Assembly: GCA_051252455.1 (NCBI GenBank)
Contig: JBPOFM010000001.1
Span: forward strand, 124,001-188,000
Direction of reading: 5' to 3'
DNA from: JBPOFM01 sp051252455
GTDB taxonomy: Bacteria; Bacteroidota; Bacteroidia; Flavobacteriales; Flavobacteriaceae
Length of the DNA: 64,000 nt
Shown: one piece after another, positions 27,168-35,592 of the stretch
Numbering within the stretch: the first letter of the stretch is position 1
Layout of the letters: every line of letters begins with the position of its first letter
Translations under genes and position numbers: made by a program
The notes under the pieces: generated by a model
The model's database searches: none
The model's input: the letters and a program-made list of their open reading frames with translations, nothing else
What the model was told of the DNA's origin: nothing

Positions 27168-27249
27168 TACAGGCGGGGAGACTCGAACTCCCACACCTCG
27201 CGGCACTAGATCCTAAGTCTAGCGTGTCTACCAATTCCACCACGCCTGC
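27168..27249 (-). tRNA. tRNA-Leu (anticodon UAG)
   Basis: An 82-nt tRNA. The acceptor arms GCAGGCG and CGCCTGT pair (one G-U) with discriminator A. The D arm contains GGAATTGGTAGACAC, and the anticodon stem CTAGA/TCTAG encloses the loop CTTAGGA, giving anticodon TAG. A long variable arm (GTGCCGCGAGGTGT region) marks a class II tRNA, and the T arm holds GTTCGAGTC. CCA is not encoded. A terminator follows. Confidence 0.95.
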
Positions 27250-27398
27250 ATCAGGTCCGATTATTATCGGGATGCAAATATAAACATTCCTTTGAATATT
27301 CAAATAGCATAAAAGCGAAAAAATTATTTTCCTTTTTGTACTTTTGAAAGAAGCGAAGTTTCTACTTCCTGTTACATTTAAATAAATCAAACTATTTC

Positions 27399-28787
27399 AT
27401 GAAAAACATACAATCCTACGTCGATCAGCATAAAGACAGATTCCTGAAAGAACTTATCGAACTTCTAAAATTTCCATCCGTAAGTGCTGATTCTGCCTAT
27501 CAAAAAGAGGTCTTAAAAACGGCAGATGCGATAAAAATCAGTTTAGAAAAAGCGGGCTGCGACCATGTCGAAATCTGTAAAACGGACGGTTATCCAATCG
27601 TATATGGTGAAAAGATCATTGACAAAAACTTACCGACAGTCCTGGTTTATGGTCACTATGATGTGCAACCAGCCGATCCAATCAATTTGTGGACTTCTCC
27701 TCCATTTGAACCTGTGATTAAAAATACAGAGATTCATCCAGAAGGCGCCATTTTTGCGCGTGGCGCTTGCGATGATAAGGGTCAGATGTACATGCACGTG
27801 AAAGCTATGGAATTTATGACGGCTACAAATCAACTGCCTTGCAATGTCAAATTTATGATTGAAGGAGAAGAAGAAGTTGGAAGTGTGAATCTTTCCAAAT
27901 TTGTAAAAACAAACCAAGAGAAATTAAAGAATGATGTGATTTTGATATCCGATACTGGAATGATCTCAAAAGATACACCATCCATCACAACAGGTTTGCG
28001 TGGCTTAAGCTATGTGGAAGTGGAAGTGACAGGTCCAAATAGAGATTTACATTCAGGATTATATGGTGGCGCTGTGGCAAACCCAATTAATGTTCTGACC
28101 AGAATGATTGCATCTCTTCACGATGAAAACAACCACATCACGATTCCTGGGTTCTATGATAAAGTTGAAAACCTTTCGGATGAAGAACGTGCTCAAATGG
28201 CTAAAGCGCCTTTTTCATTGGAGAATTATAAAAAAGCGTTAGACATTGAAGATGTGTATGGCGAAAAAGGATATACTACTAACGAACGCAATTCAATCAG
28301 ACCTACCTTAGACGTGAATGGTATTTGGGGAGGCTATATTGGTGAAGGCGCTAAAACGGTGATTGCAAGTAAGGCCTTTGCAAAAATATCGATGCGTTTG
28401 GTACCACATCAAGATTGGGAAGAAATCACACAGCTATTCAAGAAACATTTTGAAAGTATCGCGCCAAAAGGTGTGACTGTAAATGTGAAACCGCACCATG
28501 GTGGACAAGGGTATGTGACTCCGATTGACAGCATTGGCTACCAAGCGGCTTCTAATGCTTACAAAGATACTTTTGGAAAAACACCGATTCCGCAACGTAG
28601 TGGTGGCAGTATTCCTATTGTTTCCTTGTTTGAACAGGAATTAAAAAGCAAAACCATTTTAATGGGATTTGGTCTCGATAGTGATGCCATCCACTCACCT
28701 AATGAGCATTTTGGGGTTTGGAATTATCTGAAGGGTATTGAAACGATTCCGTTGTTTTACAAATATTTTACCGAGTTGAGCAGATAA
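27399..28787 (+). CDS. M20 family dipeptidase (carnosinase-like)
   Basis: A 462-residue cytoplasmic peptidase without a signal peptide. M20 motifs are the first metal ligand and catalytic Asp in YGHYDVQPAD, the bridging Asp in ARGACDDKGQ, and EGEEEVGS with the catalytic base and metal Glu. The dimerisation lid domain (about 200-350) is in the usual place, and a late His lies in DAIHSPNEH. The sequence is closest in style to the CNDP/cytosolic non-specific dipeptidase group, which splits dipeptides. It stands alone between the tRNA and a convergent secreted peptidase. Confidence 0.92.
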   Translation: MKNIQSYVDQHKDRFLKELIELLKFPSVSADSAYQKEVLKTADAIKISLEKAGCDHVEICKTDGYPIVYGEKIIDKNLPTVLVYGHYDVQPADPINLWTSPPFEPVIKNTEIHPEGAIFARGACDDKGQMYMHVKAMEFMTATNQLPCNVKFMIEGEEEVGSVNLSKFVKTNQEKLKNDVILISDTGMISKDTPSITTGLRGLSYVEVEVTGPNRDLHSGLYGGAVANPINVLTRMIASLHDENNHITIPGFYDKVENLSDEERAQMAKAPFSLENYKKALDIEDVYGEKGYTTNERNSIRPTLDVNGIWGGYIGEGAKTVIASKAFAKISMRLVPHQDWEEITQLFKKHFESIAPKGVTVNVKPHHGGQGYVTPIDSIGYQAASNAYKDTFGKTPIPQRSGGSIPIVSLFEQELKSKTILMGFGLDSDAIHSPNEHFGVWNYLKGIETIPLFYKYFTELSR

Positions 28788-28828
28788 AAGTTTCCCGCAA
28801 AGACTTCAAAGTTCGAGGCTTGAGGTAA

Positions 28829-28885
28829 AAAATCACCACGAAAACAGAAATATGTTAAAACTATTTGTGTATTCATGGTGATTTT
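28829..28885. terminator. Bidirectional terminator-like hairpin
   Basis: AAAATCACCA (28829-28838) pairs with TGGTGATTTT (28876-28885) around a 37-nt loop, with T-rich sequence on the 3' side of both strands. It lies between the convergent M20 and M28 peptidase genes. The long loop makes it weaker evidence than the other hairpins. Confidence 0.5.
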
Positions 28886-28896
28886 ATTTTTAACAA

Positions 28897-30261
28897 TTAT
28901 TCCTTTATTATCTTAAAAGTTCTCGATTTTTCGAAAGAGTTCACTTTTACAAAATATAGTCCTTTTGAAAGATTTTTTAAAACCATACTATTCGTTTGGT
29001 CTTGAATCGTTTTAGAGATTACTAATTTTCCAGTCACATCAAAAATTTCGACCTTTAACTCTTTTGCTATATCCATCTCAATATGCAGCCAATTTTTCAC
29101 TGGATTGGGATAGACCGAAAGCTCATCATCTTCAAAATTACCTATTCCCAATGTGAAGAATGAATAGCAATCACTTCTTTCTGTACAAGTACCTGAAGTA
29201 ATTTCAACCGCATAATTACCATTTGCTAGTGGACTATAATTGCGGCTGGTTTCACCAGAAATTGGCAAATTCGTATCGCAATTAACCCATTGATAAGTTG
29301 CACCTGCTTGATTTGCAGTTAGCGTAGAAGTGGTCGCAGATAGACGATTATCAATGCTCACAAGTCCAGCTTTTGTAGTCATATAACCCATGACAACTTT
29401 TGTCAATTGATGAAAGTATGGCAAGTCCAAAGTTGCAAAACGATCACCAGAACTATGATAAAAAGGCGTCTGGTCATTATTAGACCATGCTTCACCGACT
29501 AGAACTGCCGAATATCCTTGACTCCAAAAGCGAGAATGATCACTGGACGCCGTCCCAGGGTTTACAACATTCACGTTCAGTGTAAATCCATAGGTGGGAT
29601 TATTCAATACTGAAATTATATCATCCTTCATTCCGATGGAATTTCCAAAATCACGTACATCAATATCAAAATCATCATCGTTATCGCCATCATAGCCGAT
29701 CATGTCCATATTTAGAACTCCTAATATATTATCGCCATTACTAGCAGCTTGTTGTGCATAAAAACTCGACCCTATCAATCCATTTTCTTCTTGATCCCAA
29801 AGCGCATATACAATCGTGTTATCCAAACATTGTGTGGATAGAATTCTTGCAATCTCTAAAACCGCCATTGTGCCGCTGGCATTATCATCGGCGCAGTAAT
29901 TGGCCACGCTATCATAATGTGCACAGACAATGTAAATGTCGTCTGGATTGGTCTTCCCAAGTTGTGTCGCTACGATGTTGCGTCCATTCGCACTATAGAT
30001 TTGATCGTTAATCGTCAAGTTATTAAGGCGTGAAAATTCTTGTACAATATAGTCTGCAGCAAGATCATTATTGTTACTTACCCTATTCAAAATAGTCACT
30101 GTGTTACCATTGACAACAGTTGGAATTTCACCTGTGAATTCCCTTACTTTTAAAGATAAGGTGTCCAAATTTACTTTATTTATAAGGTCGTTAATGGTTT
30201 GAGACGAGACAGTGGCAGTATAAAAAACACTACATAATACAATGATAATCAGTTTATTCAT
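28897..30261 (-). CDS. Secreted M28 family peptidase with T9SS sorting domain
   Basis: A 454-residue protein with a signal peptide (cleavage near VSSQ, residue 21). The M28 zinc aminopeptidase core has its ligands in VCAHYDSV (His about 115), CADDNASG (Asp about 125), DQEENG (Glu about 158/159), NMDMIGYDGD (Asp about 186) and TPFYHSSGD (His). A Cys-rich ~75-residue linker domain follows. The C-terminus is a type A T9SS sorting domain (LSVYPNPVKNWLHIEM...KGLYFVKVN). It should be an extracellular or cell-surface aminopeptidase acting on peptides. Monocistronic; convergent with the cytoplasmic M20 dipeptidase. Confidence 0.92.
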   Translation of the reverse strand: MNKLIIIVLCSVFYTATVSSQTINDLINKVNLDTLSLKVREFTGEIPTVVNGNTVTILNRVSNNNDLAADYIVQEFSRLNNLTINDQIYSANGRNIVATQLGKTNPDDIYIVCAHYDSVANYCADDNASGTMAVLEIARILSTQCLDNTIVYALWDQEENGLIGSSFYAQQAASNGDNILGVLNMDMIGYDGDNDDDFDIDVRDFGNSIGMKDDIISVLNNPTYGFTLNVNVVNPGTASSDHSRFWSQGYSAVLVGEAWSNNDQTPFYHSSGDRFATLDLPYFHQLTKVVMGYMTTKAGLVSIDNRLSATTSTLTANQAGATYQWVNCDTNLPISGETSRNYSPLANGNYAVEITSGTCTERSDCYSFFTLGIGNFEDDELSVYPNPVKNWLHIEMDIAKELKVEIFDVTGKLVISKTIQDQTNSMVLKNLSKGLYFVKVNSFEKSRTFKIIKE

Positions 30262-30346
30262 TTCTAGGGGACTACTAATAATTTGATCAAATATACTCTA
30301 TTTACGCAAAAAATAAGGGTAAGGATTTGGATATTCCATTTTTTAT

Positions 30347-30380
30347 TCTACATTTGTAGAGTACATTCTAAAAACGTAGA
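30347..30380. promoter_or_regulatory. Tandem BlaI-type operator candidates
   Basis: Two TCTA-N6-TAGA inverted repeats, 30347-30360 (perfect TCTAC-ATTT-GTAGA) and 30367-30380, start exactly 20 bp apart and end 3 bp before the blaI-like start. Adjacent tandem dyads are what BlaI/MecI repressors usually bind for autoregulation. Confidence 0.65.
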
Positions 30381-30383
30381 GCA

Positions 30384-30749
30384 ATGCAATTATCAAAAAC
30401 AGAAGAAGAATTAATGAATCATTTGTGGAGACTTGAAAAAGCATTTATGAAAGATTTATTAGAGGCGTATCCAGACCCAAAGCCTGCCACAACCACAGTT
30501 GCTACCTTGCTTAAACGAATGACAGACAAACAATTCATTAGCTATGAATTATTTGGCAATTCCCGAGAATATTTCCCATTGGTAAAGAAGAAGGATTATT
30601 TTTCAAAGCATGTCAACGTGCTCATAAAAACATTTTTTAATGATAGTGCATCGCAATTTGCGTCCTTTTTCACCAAAGAAACCGATTTGACCAAAGAAGA
30701 ATTGGAAGACCTGAAAGCCATCATCGATAACGAAATCAAAAACAAATAA
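30384..30749 (+). CDS. BlaI/MecI/CopY-family repressor
   Basis: A 121-residue winged-helix repressor. It begins LSKTEEELMNHLWRLEKAFMKDLLEAYP, the usual BlaI start in which the first helices set up the HTH. The recognition part is TTVATLLKRMTDKQFISYEL, followed by a dimerising C-terminal half. It forms a two-gene unit with the M56 protein 2 bp downstream. In the BlaI/BlaR1 paradigm the membrane protease cleaves the repressor upon a signal. Two operator-like dyads just upstream suggest self-regulation. No beta-lactamase gene is next to it, so the regulon is unknown. Confidence 0.93.
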   Translation: MQLSKTEEELMNHLWRLEKAFMKDLLEAYPDPKPATTTVATLLKRMTDKQFISYELFGNSREYFPLVKKKDYFSKHVNVLIKTFFNDSASQFASFFTKETDLTKEELEDLKAIIDNEIKNK

Positions 30750-30751
30750 TC

Positions 30752-32620
30752 ATGTTAGTCTATCTACTCAAATTCAGCGCATGTTTGGCCATTTTCTTGG
30801 TGTTCTACAAATTGTTTTTGGAGAGGGAAAATATGCATAAAATCAAACGGTATTATTTGTTGGTAACTATTTTTATCGCCTTATCAATTCCACTCATCAC
30901 TTTTACAAGTTATGTTGAACCGGACGTTTCTGAAGTTGTAGAATTTCAAACGTTTCAAATTACAGAAGCAGAACCTGAAAACATTGCTGCAAAACCCAAC
31001 TATCTTCCCATCATTTTATGGACTATTTATAGTTTAGGAGTTCTTCTTTTTGCATCTAAATTTATTTTGAACCTTTCTAAAATTTTCATCAAAATCAACA
31101 GCAACCCAAAACATAAATCAAAAGACTTTACACATGTCTTATTACGTGATTTGGTAACGCCACATACATTTTTCAATTTCATTTTTCTGAACAAACAAAA
31201 GTTTGAGACACGAGAAATTCCCGAAGAAGTATTTATTCATGAAGAAGCGCATGCCAGACAAAAACATAGTATTGATATTCTTCTGATAGAATTACTACAG
31301 ATTGTGTTTTGGTTCAATCCATTGATTTATTTGACCAAGGAATCCATCAAAATGAACCATGAGTTTTTGGCAGACGAAGCTGTCTTAGAACAAGGGATTT
31401 CGCCCTCCATATATCAACAATTATTATTGACATTCTCATCAAATGTTACAGAACCTCAATTGGCAAATGCCATCAATTATTCATCCATCAAAAAACGATT
31501 TACAGTTATGAAAACACAGACATCAAAACAGAAAATTTGGTTACGAAGCTTCTTGCTTGTGCCGTTAGTTGCAATCACTCTTTATGGGTTTAGTGCGACG
31601 AAAGAAGTCATTAAAACTTCAGAAGATTTACAAGTATCTAATTCAGACAATACAGCAAGAAGCATTAGTATTGAAATACTTGAAGATGGCATTTATATAA
31701 TTGACGGCATTACAGTTACTAAAAGCACACTAATAACAGAAGTGAACAAATTACATCAAGATATCACACCAGATATAAGAAATAATATAATGAATATTCA
31801 TATCACTTCTTCTTCTGAAATATCCAATGAAGAAATATGGTTTATTTACAATTCATTATTAGATTATGGTTTTTACAGAATGGTAGCTGGTGAACAAGAA
31901 ATAGTAAAAGGAAAAGGCAATACACCTTTTGCAATTGAGCAAACTCAACAAAAAGCAACCGCCGAAGAAGTTGCAGAATACAATAAAATAGCAAAACACT
32001 GCAATTATCAAATTGAAACAAAATCTTTTATAGTAAAGGAAAAAGACGTCAAAAGATTAGAACAGCTCTACGCAAAAATGTCTATCGATCAAAAAAATGA
32101 TGCGGAACCTTACCCTGATTTTTCAAATTTTCCTCCACCACCTCCACCACCTCCACCAGCAACGGGCTTTGTCAACGTTAATGGAGAAACCTTGTTCGTA
32201 ATTTATTACAGTCCGAAACGCTACTATAATAAAAAAGGCTATCTAGTAGATAAAAATGGTAAAACATTAAATGGCCACATTCAAGTACATGCCTCCGACG
32301 TGCTTCCCGGGCAATACATCACTAAAGTTTATCAAAATGACAAAGTGGTCGTTGAATTTAAAAACAATAAGCCCGAAATGGCTTCTAAAAATCTTAACAT
32401 TCCGCCACCTCCTCCTCCACCTCCAAAATCGCCATTAGATCATGTCATCGATATGGCGAAGAAAGGTGCTACATTTTATTATGAAGGCAATTCAATTTCA
32501 TCTGATGACGCCATTAAGTTGTTGAAGGAAAACAAAGAATTGAACATCTCTACCAAAGAGGTAAACTCAAAACAACCAAAGGTTTATATTCAAAAAGATC
32601 CAATTCATATAAATGACTGA
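30752..32620 (+). CDS. BlaR1/MecR1-like M56 membrane metallopeptidase
   Basis: A 622-residue integral membrane protein. Hydrophobic segments are at about 3-22, 36-54, 86-108 and 262-282. The M56 zinc motif is HEEAH at 163-167 in a cytoplasmic loop, with the third ligand probably in MNHEFLADEAV (about 210). The ~340-residue C-terminal part is predicted outside the cytoplasm. It has no penicillin-binding sensor motif (no SxxK/KTG block seen), but has two polyproline stretches (about 461-469 and 551-558) that separate small repeated-looking domains. The sensor is therefore unlike BlaR1. Co-transcribed with the BlaI-type repressor, which is its expected substrate. Confidence 0.88.
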   Translation: MLVYLLKFSACLAIFLVFYKLFLERENMHKIKRYYLLVTIFIALSIPLITFTSYVEPDVSEVVEFQTFQITEAEPENIAAKPNYLPIILWTIYSLGVLLFASKFILNLSKIFIKINSNPKHKSKDFTHVLLRDLVTPHTFFNFIFLNKQKFETREIPEEVFIHEEAHARQKHSIDILLIELLQIVFWFNPLIYLTKESIKMNHEFLADEAVLEQGISPSIYQQLLLTFSSNVTEPQLANAINYSSIKKRFTVMKTQTSKQKIWLRSFLLVPLVAITLYGFSATKEVIKTSEDLQVSNSDNTARSISIEILEDGIYIIDGITVTKSTLITEVNKLHQDITPDIRNNIMNIHITSSSEISNEEIWFIYNSLLDYGFYRMVAGEQEIVKGKGNTPFAIEQTQQKATAEEVAEYNKIAKHCNYQIETKSFIVKEKDVKRLEQLYAKMSIDQKNDAEPYPDFSNFPPPPPPPPPATGFVNVNGETLFVIYYSPKRYYNKKGYLVDKNGKTLNGHIQVHASDVLPGQYITKVYQNDKVVVEFKNNKPEMASKNLNIPPPPPPPPKSPLDHVIDMAKKGATFYYEGNSISSDDAIKLLKENKELNISTKEVNSKQPKVYIQKDPIHIND

Positions 32621-32644
32621 TTAATTTTCATAAAATAAGTTGTA

Positions 32645-32674
32645 AGCCTGACATCAATCGAAATCTGTCAGGCT
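32645..32674 (+). terminator. Intrinsic terminator after blaI-M56 pair
   Basis: AGCCTGACA (32645-32653) and TGTCAGGCT (32666-32674) form a 9-bp perfect stem with a 12-nt loop, followed by CTTTTATTT. It lies 25 bp after the M56 gene. Confidence 0.8.
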
Positions 32675-32706
32675 CTTTTATTTCTAAATTATGTAACAAA
32701 TCACCC

Positions 32707-32755
32707 AACATAACGTTCTAATAGTCACATCAATCAAAATCAATCACGTTATGTT
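32707..32755 (+). promoter_or_regulatory. Inverted repeat spanning the DUF4407 start codon
   Basis: AACATAACGT (32707-32716) is the exact reverse complement of ACGTTATGTT (32746-32755), which contains the ATG at 32751. If transcribed, the 10-bp stem would sequester the start codon. The 29-nt loop makes it moderately stable only; a DNA-binding role is equally possible. Confidence 0.45.
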
Positions 32756-33851
32756 AAAAAAATTCTTCATCATCTGTTCTGGTTCAGACAGTGATATTCT
32801 CGACAACTGTTCCAATGGCGAACAAAACAAATATGCCGGTATTGGCGCCACTGTTTTTTTTACGGCCGTCATGGCATTTATTGCGGCAAGTTATGCACTC
32901 TACACCGTTTTTGACAATAGCTATCTAGCCGTTGGTTTCGGTTTGGTTTGGGGTTTACTTATTTTCAACCTCGATCGTTTTATCGTTTCTACGATTAAGA
33001 AACGTGGCAGTTTTATGGACGAATTGATTCAGGCATCACCTAGAATCATATTAGCTATAATTATTGCAGTGGTTATTTCAAAACCTTTGGAATTGAAAAT
33101 CTTTGAAAAGGAAATCAATCAGGTGCTTTTGGAACAAAAAAATGAATTGACACTTGCCAATAAAGATCAAATTGCACAACAGTACACACCTACAATTGAA
33201 GGTATGCAAGGTGACATCCAATCGTTGCAATCGCAAATCGACACGAAAGAAGCCGAAGTGAATGCACTTTATGATGTCTATATCAATGAAGCTGAAGGTA
33301 CGGCTGGAACAAAACTGCTAGGAAAAGGGCCTGTCTACACCGAAAAACGTGATAAGCATGATGCCGCCTTGGCAGAATTACAACTTTTGAAGATTGGCAA
33401 TAAGGAAAAAATCGCAAACATAGAATCGCAAATTGCGCAACTAAAAAAAGATTACACAACGAAAGTCGCCTCGTCACAACCGATTATCGACGGGTTTGAT
33501 GGTCTCATGGCTCGTGTAAATGCCTTGGGAGAATTGCCCTGGCTACCTTCGTTCTTTATATTTTTGTTGTTCTTGGCAATTGAAACCTCACCTATTTTCG
33601 CCAAACTCTTATCGCCAAAAGGTCCATATGATTTTAAACTTGAAGATGAAGAAACAGCAGTAAAAACCTGGGTGGAGCAAAAAGTGAACGAGCGCAATGT
33701 TTTATTGAAAACCGACATGGCGATCAATAATAAAATCTACAATGACATTGCTGATGAGGATGAATTATACACCTACAAACGTAAAAAAGCGAGGGAATTG
33801 ATGCAATTGCAAGCCGATGCCTTTTTCAAACATCAGAAAAATGCACTTTAA
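32751..33851 (+). CDS. DUF4407 family membrane protein
   Basis: A 366-residue protein with the DUF4407 layout. A short cytoplasmic N-terminus (FFIICSGSDSDIL) leads into two close hydrophobic helices (about 28-68, with the characteristic LLIFNLDRFIVST after them), a third helix (about 92-112), a long charged coiled coil (about 120-245), and a fourth helix (LPSFFIFLLFLAIETSPIF, about 263-285). A charged C-terminal tail follows. The function of the family is unknown. It is a stand-alone gene with its own upstream inverted repeat, and ends 4 bp before the convergent STAS gene. Confidence 0.88.
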   Translation: MLKKFFIICSGSDSDILDNCSNGEQNKYAGIGATVFFTAVMAFIAASYALYTVFDNSYLAVGFGLVWGLLIFNLDRFIVSTIKKRGSFMDELIQASPRIILAIIIAVVISKPLELKIFEKEINQVLLEQKNELTLANKDQIAQQYTPTIEGMQGDIQSLQSQIDTKEAEVNALYDVYINEAEGTAGTKLLGKGPVYTEKRDKHDAALAELQLLKIGNKEKIANIESQIAQLKKDYTTKVASSQPIIDGFDGLMARVNALGELPWLPSFFIFLLFLAIETSPIFAKLLSPKGPYDFKLEDEETAVKTWVEQKVNERNVLLKTDMAINNKIYNDIADEDELYTYKRKKARELMQLQADAFFKHQKNAL

Positions 33852-33855
33852 AATT

Positions 33856-34137
33856 TTAAGCTGCTACTTCTTCCGATTTGAAATGCTCGTACAAATCATC
33901 ACAACCCATTCCAATGATAGAAAGATTTTTTTGTTTTACGATGGATTCATTATGAAGTTGTGCCAAAGCGTTGACGCCATAGCGATCAATACTGGTGAGA
34001 CCTTCAATGCTTAAAGTAAGGGAATTGAATTTTTCGAAGATGTTCTTAAACTCACTGTTGAATACATTAACATTTTGTCTGTTAAGTATGCCTTTGATCT
34101 TAAACTGATTGTTGTAACTTGTAATTTCGATGTTCAT
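33856..34137 (-). CDS. STAS-domain protein, anti-sigma-factor-antagonist-like
   Basis: A 93-residue single-domain protein. The pattern of beta strands and helices (FKIKGILNRQNVNVFNSEF, LTLSIEGLTSIDRYGVNALAQLHNE, NLSIIGMGCDDLYEHF) fits a STAS fold such as SpoIIAA. In the classical motif D-S-S-G the second serine is phosphorylated by a partner kinase; here it reads D-R-Y-G, so that switch site is absent. No anti-sigma kinase gene is beside it. It may be a structural or protein-interaction module. It faces the DUF4407 gene tail to tail with a 4-bp gap. Confidence 0.65.
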   Translation of the reverse strand: MNIEITSYNNQFKIKGILNRQNVNVFNSEFKNIFEKFNSLTLSIEGLTSIDRYGVNALAQLHNESIVKQKNLSIIGMGCDDLYEHFKSEEVAA

Positions 34138-34343
34138 AATAACCTAATTAAAAATGTTAAACGATTGATTTGGTGCTATTAATGAGGGAATTATGAAATA
34201 AATATCCTATTATTATTCCGAGGAAGAAAAATTTTTCGTTAAAAGGTCAATAGATGGGTTTAAACCATATGTAGTTGTAAGATTAGACGTTGAACGTCCG
34301 TATTTAAGGAAGATGTCTTGGCATAGAAATGTTGAAGTGTAAG

Positions 34344-35591
34344 TCAAAATTTTCGGTCAGGATGATACATTTGTAATGCTAGCGAGGTCTTTTTATCAGA
34401 TACAATCTGTGAAACCAATTTACCTGTACCAGTTCCCATACTCCAACCCATCATGGCATGTCCTGCTGCAATAGTCAGATTTTCGCATTTTGAAGATTTT
34501 CCGATGTAAGGCAAACCATCAGGCGAAACGGGACGCAAACCACAGGCGGCATCATTCTTTTCCTCTTCTGTCACTTTAATATTAGGATAATAGCGAGTCA
34601 CGGCATTGGCGATAGCCTCAACTCTGACTTTATTAATGGTATGATTGATGCCTGCGATTTCCATAGTGCCTGCAAAGCGGGTAAATCCATTCATTGGGGT
34701 GATGGCAACCTTGGTTTCACATAAAATGGCTGGCATTCTAATTCCTGTTGGAGTTGATGTATTAATGCGATAGCCTTTTCCTGCTTGTAGCAGTAAATTT
34801 AAGCCTAATCTCTTACTCAATATAGGACTCCAAGAGCCGGCTGCCAATACAAATTCGTCCGCTTTTAATATTTGATGATTTGTTTTGATTGAAGTGATTC
34901 TACCATTGCTAACTTCTAAGTCCTCCACTTTTTCATTCGAAAAAAATTGAACATTGTTATTTTTTAAATGTGCCTTCATTTCAGTCATAAACTCATGAGG
35001 CGTGGTATGCGAATCGCCTTTATAGTAGGTAGCCCCCTTGACGTTCAATTGAACATTTGGCTCCAATTGTTTCAACTCATCAAGATTGATTTCCTTTGCT
35101 CCCAGACCTTCTTTATTGGCGAGATGGGCTGTTTTTATTTCTTCCTCAAGCATTTGATCGCTTTTGCAAAGCATCAAAAGACCTTTCTTTTCATAGTGAA
35201 ATGTAAAGTTTTCATCTTGTTTGATGTCATCATATAACTCCTGACTCATCAATGACAAATCCTTGATGGCTGGAATAGCTCTTTGCACATGATTGGCATT
35301 GCAAGATTTATTGAAAGCGAGAGTCCATTTCAAGAAATCAGCATCCAAACGTGGTTTGATATATAAAGGACTTGCCGGATTGAACATCCACTTCAGGCCT
35401 TTTTTCATAACTCCTGGAGCTGATAATGGTACGATGTGGCTTGGCGATAAATAACCAGCATTCACATAAGATGCACCAGTGTCCATATTGGATTGGTCGA
35501 TAATAGTGACTTGATGACCCTCTTTTTGAAGGTAATAGGCAGCACATAAACCGATGATGCCGCCGCCGATGATGATAACTTTTTTACTCAT
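34344..35591 (-). CDS. FAD-dependent D-hydroxyproline dehydrogenase (DadA-like)
   Basis: A 415-residue flavoprotein of the D-amino-acid dehydrogenase type. The N-terminal dinucleotide fold is KKVIIIGGGIIGLCAAYYL with the acidic end of beta2 (VTIIDQ). The C-terminal flavin segment is CGLRPVSPDGLPYIGKS then NLTIAAGHAMMGWSMGTGTGKLV. In 4-hydroxyproline operons this enzyme oxidises cis-4-hydroxy-D-proline to 1-pyrroline-4-hydroxy-2-carboxylate, and the epimerase gene lies 1 bp upstream. The pathway assignment therefore rests on context; the protein alone could be a general D-amino-acid dehydrogenase. Last gene of the operon. Confidence 0.9.
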   Translation of the reverse strand: MSKKVIIIGGGIIGLCAAYYLQKEGHQVTIIDQSNMDTGASYVNAGYLSPSHIVPLSAPGVMKKGLKWMFNPASPLYIKPRLDADFLKWTLAFNKSCNANHVQRAIPAIKDLSLMSQELYDDIKQDENFTFHYEKKGLLMLCKSDQMLEEEIKTAHLANKEGLGAKEINLDELKQLEPNVQLNVKGATYYKGDSHTTPHEFMTEMKAHLKNNNVQFFSNEKVEDLEVSNGRITSIKTNHQILKADEFVLAAGSWSPILSKRLGLNLLLQAGKGYRINTSTPTGIRMPAILCETKVAITPMNGFTRFAGTMEIAGINHTINKVRVEAIANAVTRYYPNIKVTEEEKNDAACGLRPVSPDGLPYIGKSSKCENLTIAAGHAMMGWSMGTGTGKLVSQIVSDKKTSLALQMYHPDRKF

Positions 35592-35592
35592 A

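Noticed and set aside
27160..27390. 76-residue reading frame on the minus strand
   Set aside because: It runs through the tRNA-Leu gene and has no protein character.
34138..34343. 206-bp spacer after the hydroxyproline operon checked for genes or RNA
   Set aside because: AT-rich, with no reading frame, strong hairpin or repeat seen.
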